The notes under the pieces are model-generated. The model did not search any database. It was not told the origin of the DNA and saw only the letters and a program-made list of their open reading frames with translations. A stretch of 64,000 nucleotides of DNA, taken from the NCBI RefSeq assembly GCF_004331485.1, contig NZ_SJKD01000016.1, positions 31,237-95,236 on the forward strand, written 5' to 3'. Below are positions 26,046 to 36,660 of the stretch, piece after piece. The position numbers were made by a program, and so were the translations under genes. The first letter of the stretch is position 1. The number at the start of each line of letters is the position of its first letter. The stretch is from Kribbella capetownensis. Its GTDB lineage: Bacteria > Actinomycetota > Actinomycetes > Propionibacteriales > Kribbellaceae.

Positions 26046-27044
26046 TCAGCGGGCCAGATACCGGCGTACGTCGGCGGCCACCTCGGCGCGGCTCGCCAGC
26101 TCGTACTTGGTCAGGATCGTTCTGAGGTGGGATTTGACCGTGTTGACGGAGATGCCCAGCTCGGTCGCGATCCGGGTGTTGCCGGGGTCCTCGGCGAGGA
26201 GCAGCGCAACACTCTGCTGGGTCGGAGTCAGCAGCGCGAACCGTTGCTCGGGTCCGTCGTCCGCGTCGAGCATCATTTCGATCAGCTCCGACTGCGTCTG
26301 CTCGGCCTCCTTGATCAGCTTGCCGAGCGAGTCCCGAGCCGGATCAGCCACACCTGTCGTTGCCATCGCCTCGTGCGCAAGCGCTCTCAGGATGGCGATC
26401 CGGTTCGACAGATACTCCATCACCGAGTCCGACGTGAGCACGTTCGGGGACTCAGCCCCGGCCGGAAGCAGCCGCAGCGCCTCCCGGTCCTCCGCCTCCC
26501 GGGTGAGCACCCGGGCAGTCATTCCAGCGAGCCATTCAAACGCCCGTACGGCGTTGTCGTCGTAGCTGTTCGGGCGATAACTGTGCATCGACATCATGCC
26601 GAACAGCTCGTCCGGTCCACCGTCGCGGCCGGGACGGAACATCGGCACGGTCACCGCGTCCTCCGACCGCTTGGACACGTCGCCGGCCGGGACACCAGAC
26701 TGCAGTACGGCGCCGTTGTCGTACGCGAAGCGGTAGGTCTGACGCTGGCGCAGGAGCCAGGCAGTCTGCCCGTTCGGCCCGTAGATGTGGCTGGCGGGAT
26801 CGTCGTACTGTCCGCTGTCGTAGCCGTACGGGTACCGGACCCGGTTGGAGCCGTGCAGGAAGCCCACGTAGAAGGTGTCGACCGTGGTGATCTTCCCGGC
26901 CACCGCGCGGACATAGTCGAACAGGCCGTAGTGCGACGCCCGGTAGAGCGACTCGATCTTGTGGTACGCCTCCCGCAGGATGATCGCCGTCTCCGCGTCC
27001 ACCCGCAGGACTCCCGGCGACCTTTCCTCCCCATCAACTGGCAT
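26046..27044 (-). CDS. GAF-domain LuxR-type transcriptional regulator (second paralogue)
   Basis: A 332-residue regulator with the same build as the gene at 23840: opening VDAETAIILREAYHKIES, a GAF-type sensor with VDTFYVGFLHGSNRVRYPYG, an acidic helical linker and a C-terminal LuxR helix-turn-helix (LTPTQQSVALLLAED, ATELGISVNTVKSHLRTIL). Similarity is continuous along the whole length, so they arose by duplication. ATG at 27044 with GGGTGGG six bases upstream is preferred; ATG at 27065 adds seven residues. It is separated from the DUF3800-like gene by a 375-base spacer. Confidence 0.88.
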   Translation of the reverse strand: MPVDGEERSPGVLRVDAETAIILREAYHKIESLYRASHYGLFDYVRAVAGKITTVDTFYVGFLHGSNRVRYPYGYDSGQYDDPASHIYGPNGQTAWLLRQRQTYRFAYDNGAVLQSGVPAGDVSKRSEDAVTVPMFRPGRDGGPDELFGMMSMHSYRPNSYDDNAVRAFEWLAGMTARVLTREAEDREALRLLPAGAESPNVLTSDSVMEYLSNRIAILRALAHEAMATTGVADPARDSLGKLIKEAEQTQSELIEMMLDADDGPEQRFALLTPTQQSVALLLAEDPGNTRIATELGISVNTVKSHLRTILTKYELASRAEVAADVRRYLAR

Positions 27045-27133
27045 CCGCAACCCACCCCAGGACATCGCATTGACGTCAGGTCACCGAGTATCCACCGTTC
27101 GGCCCGCCGGGGAGACGGGATTCGGTGCGTCGG

Positions 27134-28570
27134 TCACCAGCTGGTGTCGAGCGGCTTGCCCTCGGCGTACCCGGCGGCCGTCTGCAGGCCGACGACCGCG
27201 CGCTCGTGGAATTCGGCCAGGTTGGCGGCGCCGACGTACGTGCACGAGCTGCGGATGCCGGACACGATCGAGTCGAGCAGGTCCTCGACGCTCGGCCGCT
27301 CCGGGTCCAGATACATCCGCGCGGTCGAGATGCCCTCGCCGAAGAACCCCTTCCGGGCCCGCTGGAACGGTGTGTCGTCGGCCGTCCGGGAGCGGACCGC
27401 GCGGGCGGACGCCATCCCGAAGCTCTCCTTGTAGATCCGGCCGTCGCTGTCCCGGTGCGGATCGCCGGGCGACTCGTACGTCCCGGCGAACCAAGAGCCG
27501 ATCATCACGCTCGAGGCACCCGCGGCCAGCGCCAGCGCGACATCGCGCGGATGGCGTACGCCGCCGTCCGCCCAGACGTGCTTGCCGAGCTCACGAGCCC
27601 GTTCCGAGCATTCCAGTACGGCGGAGAACTGCGGACGACCGACCGCCGTCTGCATCCGCGTCGTACACATCGCGCCTGGTCCGACGCCGACCTTCACGAT
27701 GTCCGCGCCGGCTGCGACGAGATCGCTGACTCCCTCGGCGGTGACCACGTTTCCGGCGACGATCGGAACGTCAGGGCCCAGGGCACGGACCCGCTCCAGG
27801 ACCTCGAGCATCCGCTCCTGGTGACCGTGCGCGGTGTCGATGACCAGTACGTCGATCCCGACGTCGAGCAACGCCTTGGCCTTCTGCTCGGCGTCCCCGT
27901 TGATCCCGATGGCCGCCGCGACCCGGAGCTTGCCGTTCGCGTCGACAGCCGGCTGGTAGAGGGTGGCGCGGAGCGCGCGCTGGCGGGTGAGGATGCCGAC
28001 GATGTTGCCGTTCGCATCGACAACAGGCGCGAGCCGGTGCCGGCCGTCGTGCAACTGGTCGAACGCGGTCTCCGCGTCGGTGCCGGCCGGCAGGGTCAGC
28101 AGCTCCCGCGACATGATCCCGTCGAGCTGGCTGAACCGGTCCACGCCCGCGCAGTCGGCCTCGGTCACCACGCCGACCGGACGGCCCTCGTCGACCACGA
28201 TCACCGCACCGTGACCGCGCTTGGGCAACAGGTTGAGCGCCTCGCCCACGGTCCCGGTCGGCGGCAGCACCAGCACGGTGTCGTGCACGGTGTGCCGTTC
28301 CTTGATCCAGGCAACCACCTCGGCGACCACGTCGACCGGGATGTCCTGCGGAATCACGGCCAGCCCACCACAGCGCGCGATCGTCTCCGCCATCCGCCGG
28401 CCCGACACCGCGGTCATGTTCGCCGCGACGACGGGGATCGACGTACCGCTGCCGTCAGTCGTGGACAGGTCCACATCCAGCCGGGACGTGACCGCGGACC
28501 GGTTCGGCACCAGGAACACATCACTGAACGTCAGGTCCCCCGCAGGCTCCCGATCATGATGAAACCGCAT
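27134..28570 (-). CDS. guaB1: GuaB1-type GMP reductase / IMP dehydrogenase-family protein
   Basis: A 478-residue TIM-barrel enzyme of the IMPDH/GMPR family with a CBS pair inserted at about residues 95-205 (VLPPTGTVGEALNLLP, VVDEGRPVGVVTEADCAG). The catalytic cysteine is in the loop GPGAMCTTRMQT, and the active-site flap region holds SARAVRSR. Actinobacterial GuaB1 proteins of this form have been shown to act as GMP reductases rather than IMP dehydrogenases, returning GMP to IMP. ATG at 28570 has a strong GAAGGGG site upstream. The gene follows katG on the same strand after a terminator. Confidence 0.92.
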   Translation of the reverse strand: MRFHHDREPAGDLTFSDVFLVPNRSAVTSRLDVDLSTTDGSGTSIPVVAANMTAVSGRRMAETIARCGGLAVIPQDIPVDVVAEVVAWIKERHTVHDTVLVLPPTGTVGEALNLLPKRGHGAVIVVDEGRPVGVVTEADCAGVDRFSQLDGIMSRELLTLPAGTDAETAFDQLHDGRHRLAPVVDANGNIVGILTRQRALRATLYQPAVDANGKLRVAAAIGINGDAEQKAKALLDVGIDVLVIDTAHGHQERMLEVLERVRALGPDVPIVAGNVVTAEGVSDLVAAGADIVKVGVGPGAMCTTRMQTAVGRPQFSAVLECSERARELGKHVWADGGVRHPRDVALALAAGASSVMIGSWFAGTYESPGDPHRDSDGRIYKESFGMASARAVRSRTADDTPFQRARKGFFGEGISTARMYLDPERPSVEDLLDSIVSGIRSSCTYVGAANLAEFHERAVVGLQTAAGYAEGKPLDTSW

Positions 28571-28640
28571 GACAGACCCCTTCCACCCGACAACAACCCC
28601 GCCAGCCTGACACGCCCCTACATCCGTCACAAGGCACCTC

Positions 28641-28684
28641 ACACAAGACCGGCCCCCACGCACGGGTGGGAGCCGGTCTTGTGT
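28641..28684 (-). terminator. Terminator hairpin after katG
   Basis: A 13-base perfect stem (ACACAAGACCGGC/GCCGGTCTTGTGT) with an inner CCCAC/GTGGG pairing starts 12 bases past the katG stop, and lies 71 bases before the guaB1 start. It separates the fur-katG transcript from guaB1. Confidence 0.8.
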
Positions 28685-28695
28685 CCAGGTGCGGG

Positions 28696-30942
<2,247 letters not shown>

Positions 30943-30979
30943 CGGATTCCTTCCAGGACTGGACGTTTTCAACAGGAAG

Positions 30980-31411
30980 TCAGGTACTGCGTGTGGACGA
31001 GCAGTCGGCGCACAGGCCCCAATAGATGACCTCGGCCTCGTCGATGACGAACCCGCGGTCGTCGCCCGCGGTCAGGCATGGCGCGTGCCCGACCGCACAG
31101 TCGACGTCGGCGATCGCCCCGCACGACCGGCAGACGGCATGGTGGTGGTTGTCCCCCACCCGCGACTCGTACCGCGCGACCGACCCGAGCGGCTGGATCC
31201 GTCGTACCAGGCCCGCCGCCGTCAATGTGTGCAGCGAGTCGTACACGGCCTGGTGCGACACCTCGGGCAGTTCGTTGCGCACGGCCCCTATGATCGAGTC
31301 CGTGTCGGAGTGCGGATGCGCGTACACCGCGGTCAGCACCGCCACCCGCGGCCGGGTCACCCGCAACGAGACGCCCCGCAACAGTTGCTGGAGCTCGTCG
31401 GTCGTCGGCAC
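30980..31411 (-). CDS. Fur family regulator of katG (FurA/CatR-like)
   Basis: A 143-residue Fur-fold repressor. It has the winged-helix N-terminus (RVTRPRVAVLTAVYAHPHSD, VSHQAVYDSLHTLTAAGLV), the metal/peroxide-sensing histidines DNHHHAVC, and two CxxC zinc pairs (CRSCG and CADC). Located directly before katG, it is the expected peroxide-responsive repressor. Start is taken as GTG at 31411; no clear ribosome-binding site precedes it, and translation of the mycobacterial counterpart is leaderless. The divergent GNAT gene starts only 45 bases away, so the two promoters must overlap. Confidence 0.9.
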   Translation of the reverse strand: MPTTDELQQLLRGVSLRVTRPRVAVLTAVYAHPHSDTDSIIGAVRNELPEVSHQAVYDSLHTLTAAGLVRRIQPLGSVARYESRVGDNHHHAVCRSCGAIADVDCAVGHAPCLTAGDDRGFVIDEAEVIYWGLCADCSSTRST

Positions 31412-31456
31412 GTTGAGCAGTCTTGCGCCTTTTCTGGAATGAGTCAAGATTAGTTG

Positions 31457-31936
31457 ATGTCGCAGAATGAGACGATGGTCGACGTACTGCACGAGGTCGA
31501 GCCCGACCGTCTCCCCGAACTGCTGACCCTCTTCCACTCCACCTGGTGGATGTCGGACCGGACCCGATCGGACACCGAACGCATCCTGCGCGAGTCCGAC
31601 ATCGTCGTGGCCCTGGTCGATCCCCCGTCGGACCTCCTCGCGGGCTTCGCGCGCGTCCTCACCGACTACACCCACATCGCTCTGATCCTCGACGTCGTCG
31701 TCGCCCCGGAGCACCGCACCGCTGGCCACGGCACCACCCTGATGAACGCCATCGTCAACCACCCCCGCCTGCAGACCGTCCGCAGCCTCGAACTGGTCTG
31801 CCAACCGGACCTCATCCCCTTCTACCGCCGCTGGGGCTTCACCACCGAAGTAGGCCAATCCCTCCTCATGCGCCGCACCAACGACCGCCGCCTGACGTCG
31901 CCTACTGCAGCTGCTGCGGTCCCGTCGGTAGAGTGA
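31457..31936 (+). CDS. GNAT family N-acetyltransferase
   Basis: A 159-residue acetyltransferase. The acetyl-CoA loop reads VVAPEHRTAGHGTTLM (the usual R/Q-x-x-G-x-G/A pattern), preceded by the ALILDVVV strand and followed by FYRRWGFTTE at the C-terminus. The substrate is unknown. ATG at 31457 is preferred over the TTG three bases earlier. Its promoter region is shared with the divergent fur gene, so peroxide control is possible but not shown. The membrane-anchored hypothetical gene begins 4 bases after its stop. Confidence 0.82.
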   Translation: MSQNETMVDVLHEVEPDRLPELLTLFHSTWWMSDRTRSDTERILRESDIVVALVDPPSDLLAGFARVLTDYTHIALILDVVVAPEHRTAGHGTTLMNAIVNHPRLQTVRSLELVCQPDLIPFYRRWGFTTEVGQSLLMRRTNDRRLTSPTAAAAVPSVE

Positions 31937-31940
31937 ATGC

Positions 31941-32501
31941 ATGCCTGTGGGTGGGCTGCTGTGGAAGCATCCGAGGGTGTCGATCGGCGTGGGCGCGGTC
32001 GCGCTGGCTGCTGTCGTCGCCGTGGTGATCGCGCTGGGCGGCCGTGGACCTGAGGCGCCGCAGACATTTGGCCCCTGGTATCCGTTGACCAATCAGAGCG
32101 GCGATCCGGCCGTCGCGGACTTCGAGAACCACGTCCCCTGTGCGATCGACGATCCCCCGGCGGCGGCCTGCCAGCGAGTGAAGCTCGGGATCGTCCTGTA
32201 CCGCGACGCCGCCGGCGCGCCGTCGACGTACCTCATCTCTGTACTCCGGGTCGGCGTCGACAACGATCGCGAGACCCACGAAGGAACCTGGACCGTCGCG
32301 CGCGGCACCGGCCTCGACCCAGAAGAGACTGTCTACCAACTCGACACGGGCGCTCCGGAACACCTTCGGCAGTTCTGGCCGGTCGGTGACAACATCCTGT
32401 ACCTCCTCGACAAGGACAAGATGCCGCGCGTCGGCGACGCCGCGTACGGCTACGCGCTGAGCAGCATCCCCATCGGCCAGACGGTCCAGGCACCAAGGTA
32501 A
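31941..32501 (+). CDS. Membrane-anchored hypothetical protein
   Basis: A 186-residue protein with one N-terminal TM segment (about residues 12-33) and an exported domain of ~150 residues. The domain contains two cysteines in the DFENHVPC and AAACQRVKLG segments, likely a disulphide, and conserved-looking turns FWPVGDNILYLLD and PRVGDAAYGYALS. I do not recognise the family. It follows the GNAT gene with a four-base gap and may be co-transcribed with it. The AAC(3)-like gene converges on its end with three bases between. Confidence 0.75.
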   Translation: MPVGGLLWKHPRVSIGVGAVALAAVVAVVIALGGRGPEAPQTFGPWYPLTNQSGDPAVADFENHVPCAIDDPPAAACQRVKLGIVLYRDAAGAPSTYLISVLRVGVDNDRETHEGTWTVARGTGLDPEETVYQLDTGAPEHLRQFWPVGDNILYLLDKDKMPRVGDAAYGYALSSIPIGQTVQAPR

Positions 32502-32504
32502 GAA

Positions 32505-33293
32505 TCAGAACCGGTGCTGCGACATCCAGTCAGTAGCGAAGTCGACGACTGCCCGCTGCGACATCAACCGTGCCGTGGCTGCACCAACCATGCCGACCCG
32601 TGCTCCGCCGGCGGCCTCGAACGCTTCCCCGATCTGGCCGAAGTCCCCCTCGTCCTCATCAACGTCCTCCCACTCGCGCCATACGGCAGTCCCGTCCGCC
32701 AGCTTGATCGCTGATCCGACAACGTGCCGAGGCGCCTTCGGGCTGCGCCACTCGGACAAGTGCATGGACGTGTTGCGCTCATGTCCGCACCCGAGCAACA
32801 GCACCGACCCGTCCAACCGGTACACCGCACCCAACGGCGAAGACTCCCCCAGCCCGTCATCAAGCCGATGTCCCTCGACGACTTCGTCAGCCCGCGCTCC
32901 CAAAGCAGCAAACGAAACCTGCGGATGACTACTCCGCCGCGCCCCAGGCCACGTACGCACCAACTCCGCCAGCCGCCCCAACGCCCGCCCAGCAGGCGTC
33001 AACGCCGGATCAAACCCCGGCGCCTCCTCCCGAATCACCGACCACCAAGCCTCCGGCACCGGCGGACTGACCCAATGCGCCGGATCCGTGTTGTCAGGCG
33101 TATGCGTAGGCACCACCAGCGTCCCCTCCGGAGTCAGCACCTCCAGCAACGCCTCCACCACAGCCTGAGGCCCACCCACCACAAACCCCAAACTCCGCAA
33201 CGACGAATGCATCAACACCAGCCCACCGGCCCGCACCCCCAACCCCCGAAGATCCCCCACCAACGCCCCACGCGTAACACACCCATCAACCAT
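32505..33293 (-). CDS. AAC(3)-family N-acetyltransferase
   Basis: A 262-residue enzyme of the aminoglycoside 3-N-acetyltransferase (antibiotic_NAT) family, using acetyl-CoA. Family signatures are LVLMHSSLRSLGFVVGG, TLVVPTHTPDNTDPAHW and the catalytic-histidine region GHERNTSMHLSEW. Chromosomal actinobacterial members often have unknown natural substrates, so resistance to a given drug cannot be assumed. There are no mobile-element traces nearby. It is divergent from the endonuclease/exonuclease/phosphatase gene and convergent with the hypothetical membrane protein. Confidence 0.88.
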   Translation of the reverse strand: MVDGCVTRGALVGDLRGLGVRAGGLVLMHSSLRSLGFVVGGPQAVVEALLEVLTPEGTLVVPTHTPDNTDPAHWVSPPVPEAWWSVIREEAPGFDPALTPAGRALGRLAELVRTWPGARRSSHPQVSFAALGARADEVVEGHRLDDGLGESSPLGAVYRLDGSVLLLGCGHERNTSMHLSEWRSPKAPRHVVGSAIKLADGTAVWREWEDVDEDEGDFGQIGEAFEAAGGARVGMVGAATARLMSQRAVVDFATDWMSQHRF

Positions 33294-33370
33294 CCCCAGA
33301 CCCTAAACGCCCCCGACACCCCACGCCCGGCAATTTCCACCGCCCTCGAATGCGTACGATGTGCCACAGC

Positions 33371-34459
33371 ATGACCACGCGACTAACCGTCGCCACCCTC
33401 AACACCCGTGGCCTCCCTCTGAAGGGCACCCGCCTCGCCGAGCGATTCGCCGCGATCGCCGCCGAGTTCGATGCCGGCGACATCGATCTGGTCTGCCTGC
33501 AGGAGGTGTTCACCTACTACCACCTGGCCCGCCTCCGAAGAGGCATGCGGTCCTTCCCGCACGTGGCCTATCGACCGTCTGTCGCCGGCCCGGCCGGCGG
33601 ACTCGTCACATTGTCGCGGCTGCGACTGACCAGTACGGCGTACGCACGCCTGCCGCGATCGTCGCGCCACTCGGGACTACCCGCTCGAGCCCGCTTCAAC
33701 GCCCTCCACAGCGGAATCCTCACCGTCCGCCCGGCCAACAGCCGAGTCCGCGTACTCAACATCCACCCAACAGCCAACACCGACGGCAATTGGTCGAACC
33801 ACAACCGCTTCCATCAACTGCAACGCGACCAACTGCTCGCCCTGGCGCACGCCGCCACAGCCGACAGCTCACCAGCCGTGGTCTGCGGAGACTTCAACGT
33901 GGCGCGATCGAGCACACTGCACCAAGAACTCCGACAGTTGTCCGGCCTACACGATGCATTCGACGGCCAATGCCCACCAACCTTCCATGCCGACTACCTG
34001 CCCCAGGGCAGCACAGCCCATTGCATCGATTTCATCCTCGTCGCCGAGCCAATCGACGTCGCCGACACAGCTCTGATGTTCACCGACAAGCGCCCCCTCC
34101 CCAGCGGCCCGGCCCACCTGTCAGATCACATCGGACTCTGGCCAACCTCCGCATCCCCTCCCCAACCCCTAACAGCCGAGATACCAGCCCCGCCGCCGAG
34201 CGAAGCGAGGCACACCCACCGCGGCGACCAACCACACACCCGAGCGAAGCGAAGGCGCACCCGTAGCGCGGCGACCAACCACGCAGCCGAGCGAAGCGAA
34301 GGCGCACCCCACCGCGGCGGGCGGCCACAGCCGCCGAGCGAAGCGAAGGCGCACCCCACCGCGGCGGGCGGCCACAGCCGCCGAGCGAAGCGATGGCGTG
34401 AGGGGGTGCGGGTGGCGGAGCCCCCGCTGGCGGCGAGCGGAGCGCTGCCGCACAAATGA
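33371..34459 (+). CDS. Endonuclease/exonuclease/phosphatase family protein with repeat-derived tail
   Basis: The first ~270 residues form an EEP (DNase I/exonuclease III-like) fold: VATLNTRGLP, the metal ligand Glu in DLVCLQEVF, HPTANTD, the Asp-Asn pair in VVCGDFNVA and the closing SDHIGLW. It could be a metal-dependent nuclease or phosphodiesterase. The remaining ~90 residues are Arg/Ala/Pro-rich and are encoded by a 47-base tandem repeat that shifts frame in each copy, so they probably result from loss of the original stop. ATG at 33371 is preferred; a TACGAT -10 hexamer lies 10 bases before it, fitting a leaderless start. Confidence 0.85.
   Translation: MTTRLTVATLNTRGLPLKGTRLAERFAAIAAEFDAGDIDLVCLQEVFTYYHLARLRRGMRSFPHVAYRPSVAGPAGGLVTLSRLRLTSTAYARLPRSSRHSGLPARARFNALHSGILTVRPANSRVRVLNIHPTANTDGNWSNHNRFHQLQRDQLLALAHAATADSSPAVVCGDFNVARSSTLHQELRQLSGLHDAFDGQCPPTFHADYLPQGSTAHCIDFILVAEPIDVADTALMFTDKRPLPSGPAHLSDHIGLWPTSASPPQPLTAEIPAPPPSEARHTHRGDQPHTRAKRRRTRSAATNHAAERSEGAPHRGGRPQPPSEAKAHPTAAGGHSRRAKRWREGVRVAEPPLAASGALPHK
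34198..34400. repeat. 47-bp tandem repeat, about five copies
   Basis: Copies start with GAGCGAAGCGA at 34198, 34242, 34289, 34336 and 34383 (spacing 44, 47, 47, 47). The copies at 34289 and 34336 are identical over all 47 bases; the others diverge. It covers the last part of the EEP gene and ends about 110 bases from tRNA-Ala. There are no unique spacers, so it is not a CRISPR array. Confidence 0.9.
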
Positions 34460-34512
34460 CGAAGGCGACCCCGTCCGCGCTTTCCGCGGACACGAGTCGC
34501 CCATCGACTTCG

Positions 34513-34585
34513 TGGAGCTGAGGGGATTCGAACCCCTGGCCTCTTCGTTGCGAACGAAGCGCGCTACCAACTGCGCCACAGCCCC
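34513..34585 (-). tRNA. tRNA-Ala (anticodon CGC)
   Basis: A 73-base cloverleaf on the minus strand: acceptor GGGGCTG pairs with CAGCTCC (one G-T pair), the anticodon stem CTTCG/CGAAG encloses loop TTCGCAA with anticodon CGC, and the T arm is AGGGG-TTCGAAT-CCCCT. The CCA end is not encoded. Decodes GCG. Confidence 0.95.
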
Positions 34586-34668
34586 GAGTTGGTCGCCGGT
34601 TTCCTGGCGACCGCGAAACTCTAACACGCCTATGGTCGCGGGTTAAAACCCAGGTTGTCGAGTGGGTT

Positions 34669-35457
34669 TCAGTCTCCGACCGCTCGCTTGACCTCGGGTT
34701 CGGCGGGCTGCTCGGCGGGCTCGGGGAGGGCGGGCCGGTCGGCCGGGTCAGTGGTTCGGGCCGAGGAGAAGACCTCGTCGTCGGACAGGGAGATGGTGCG
34801 GACGGTGCGGTCCGGAGCCTTCTCCTTCATGACGTACGTCGGCAGTGTCACCGGCACCGGATCCCACAGGCCCTCAGCCGGCGCGGGCTTCTCGACTGGC
34901 GGCTCGGGCAGCTTGACCTCGATCGTCAGCTCCTGGTCGGGAGAGGGAGTGGGCGCCGGCTTCCCGGCCGGACCGCGGTCGTGCCGCGCCTGGGCCTGTA
35001 CCCGCCGCTTCTCGGCCAGTCGGGCCCGCGATCGGGCCTGCCGCCGCAACTGGATCCGGGTGAGTACGACGAACCCGACGATCAGCGCACCAGGGATCGC
35101 GACGGTCCACCACAGCAGCATCCGCAGACCCGCCAGCGCGGTGACCGACAACAGCGAAAGGGTCAGGATCGACAGCACCCGCCGGCGGCGCATGGCGGCC
35201 ACCCGGCGGGCTCGGTTCGGAACGTACCGCGTCGGTGGCGGCAGGTCCTCGGCCGAAGCCGATCCCTTGTCGTCCACGGCACCCGCGGGACGTACGACGT
35301 ACCTCGGCCGGGACGGGTCTCGGGAGAGCACGCGTGCGTCGGCGGACGACGACACCGGGCGGCGCCGCGCCTCGTCGCCGCGCTTGAGAATCATGGGGAC
35401 GAGGTAAGCGGCCCACGCGGCGACGATCGCCACATAGATCAGCCCTGTCGTCCCCAT
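34669..35457 (-). CDS. sepX: Divisome membrane protein SepX/GlpR
   Basis: A 262-residue protein with an N-terminal TM helix (MGTTGLIYVAIVAAWAAYLV), a basic/Ser-rich cytoplasmic loop, two central TM helices around residues 95-135 and a long Pro/Glu-rich tail. This layout, together with its place after rimJ and the Glp gene, matches the actinobacterial SepX/GlpR protein, which binds the gephyrin-like Glp and supports FtsZ-ring function and polar growth. The mycobacterial counterpart sits after rimJ in the same order. A 97-base gap separates it from rimJ. Identification depends on both topology and context. Confidence 0.82.
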   Translation of the reverse strand: MGTTGLIYVAIVAAWAAYLVPMILKRGDEARRRPVSSSADARVLSRDPSRPRYVVRPAGAVDDKGSASAEDLPPPTRYVPNRARRVAAMRRRRVLSILTLSLLSVTALAGLRMLLWWTVAIPGALIVGFVVLTRIQLRRQARSRARLAEKRRVQAQARHDRGPAGKPAPTPSPDQELTIEVKLPEPPVEKPAPAEGLWDPVPVTLPTYVMKEKAPDRTVRTISLSDDEVFSSARTTDPADRPALPEPAEQPAEPEVKRAVGD

Positions 35458-35554
35458 GCGACGACGCTAAGGTGCACGGGGGGCCAGATGAGGTACGTGA
35501 GACGGTGTGTCGCAAGAAGACTCGTGTGACTGATGTGAACAGTACGCAGCGTAG

Positions 35555-36172
35555 TCAGGACAGACGCGATACGAGACCGGTCCCGACCTCCTCGATGTTC
35601 AACGCGAAGATGCGATGGTCGCGCCAGTCCCCGTCGATGTGCAGGAACCGCGGCCGCTCCCCTTCGTACCGGAAGCCGAGCTTCTCCACGACGCGCAGAC
35701 TTGCCTTGTTCTCGGGGCGGATCGCCACTTCGATCCGGTGCAGCCCGAGGGTGAACCAGCAGTGGTCGGCGGCGAGCGCGACCGCGGCCGGCACGATGCC
35801 GCGACCGGCGTACTGCTCGTCGACCCAGTAGCCGAGGTTCGCCCAGCGCGCCGAACCGTAGGTGATTCCGGAGACGGTCAACTGCCCGACCAGCGGCCAT
35901 TTCGACCGCGGGCCGACACCCGCGGCGGCGCCGTACGTGATGACGAATGGCAGCATCCGCCCGTACCTCGCTTGCCGGTTCCAGTCTCGCGCCATCGCCC
36001 GAAAGGTCCGCGCACCGTCCTCCGCACCGGGCGGCTGGGTGGCGTCCCACGGGCGCAGCCAACTGACGTTGCGCTGGCGTGCGGCCGCCCACTCGCCGCC
36101 ATCACCCGCGCGCAACGGACGAAGCGCGACCTGCCCGTGCTGAAGCTCCACAGGCCAGTGCACGATCGCCAT
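35555..36172 (-). CDS. rimJ: RimJ/RimL-type GNAT acetyltransferase
   Basis: A 205-residue GNAT protein of the ribosomal-protein N-alpha-acetyltransferase group. Characteristic segments are LRPLRAGDGGEW, YWVDEQYAGRGIVPAAVALA (acetyl-CoA loop) and HRIEVAIRPENKASLRVVEKLGFRYEG. It is assigned to RimJ mainly because the same gene occurs between the Glp gene and sepX in many actinobacteria; the true substrate is unproven. ATG at 36172 overlaps the mog stop by one base (TGATG), so the genes are coupled. Confidence 0.88.
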   Translation of the reverse strand: MAIVHWPVELQHGQVALRPLRAGDGGEWAAARQRNVSWLRPWDATQPPGAEDGARTFRAMARDWNRQARYGRMLPFVITYGAAAGVGPRSKWPLVGQLTVSGITYGSARWANLGYWVDEQYAGRGIVPAAVALAADHCWFTLGLHRIEVAIRPENKASLRVVEKLGFRYEGERPRFLHIDGDWRDHRIFALNIEEVGTGLVSRLS

Positions 36173-36660
36173 CAGTCGGTGTCCGTCCTGACATGGTCGC
36201 CGCCGTGCACCTGGTCGACGGCGTGCCGCAGCAGCGGCTGCAGTACGGCGAGTCCGTCCTTCACACCGCCCCGGGACCCTGGCAGATTCACGATGACCGT
36301 CGCACCAGCGACTCCGGCGAGCCCACGCGACAGAGCAGCCGTCGGTACGCCGTTCGCGACGCCATACGCTCGGATCGATTCGGCGATGCCGGGCACGACC
36401 TTCTCGATCACCGCAGCGGTCTGCTCGGGTGTCTCATCGGTCGGCGAGATGCCGGTGCCGCCAGTCGTCAGCACCACGTCGTACGACGCTTCGACCGCGG
36501 CACGCAACGCATCTCCGACCGGCGGACCGTCCGGCACGACCTGCGGACCGGACACCTCAAAGCCCCACTCAGCCAAGCGTTCGGCGATCACCGGACCGGT
36601 GGTGTCGGTGTAGACGCCGGCGGCGGCGCGGTTCGAGACGCTGATGACGAGAGCCCTCAC
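36172..36660 (-). CDS. mog: Molybdopterin adenylyltransferase-type protein (MogA/MoaB)
   Basis: A 162-residue MoaB/Mog-fold protein of molybdenum-cofactor synthesis, expected to adenylylate molybdopterin before metal insertion. The substrate-binding signature TTGGTGISPTDETPEQT is intact, and NLPGSRGGVKDGL closes the domain. GTG at 36660 overlaps the moaC stop (GTGA). The gene lies between moaC and rimJ in an operon that also has the gephyrin-like Glp gene, so cofactor synthesis and the division locus are joined here. Confidence 0.93.
   Translation of the reverse strand: MRALVISVSNRAAAGVYTDTTGPVIAERLAEWGFEVSGPQVVPDGPPVGDALRAAVEASYDVVLTTGGTGISPTDETPEQTAAVIEKVVPGIAESIRAYGVANGVPTAALSRGLAGVAGATVIVNLPGSRGGVKDGLAVLQPLLRHAVDQVHGGDHVRTDTD

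Noticed and set aside
32505..33293. Acquired aminoglycoside-resistance gene
   Set aside because: The protein belongs to the AAC(3) family but is GC-matched to its neighbours and has no mobile elements around it, so it is probably a chromosomal enzyme of unknown substrate.
34198..34400. CRISPR array
   Set aside because: The repeats are contiguous 47-bp units without unique spacers, and no cas gene is nearby.
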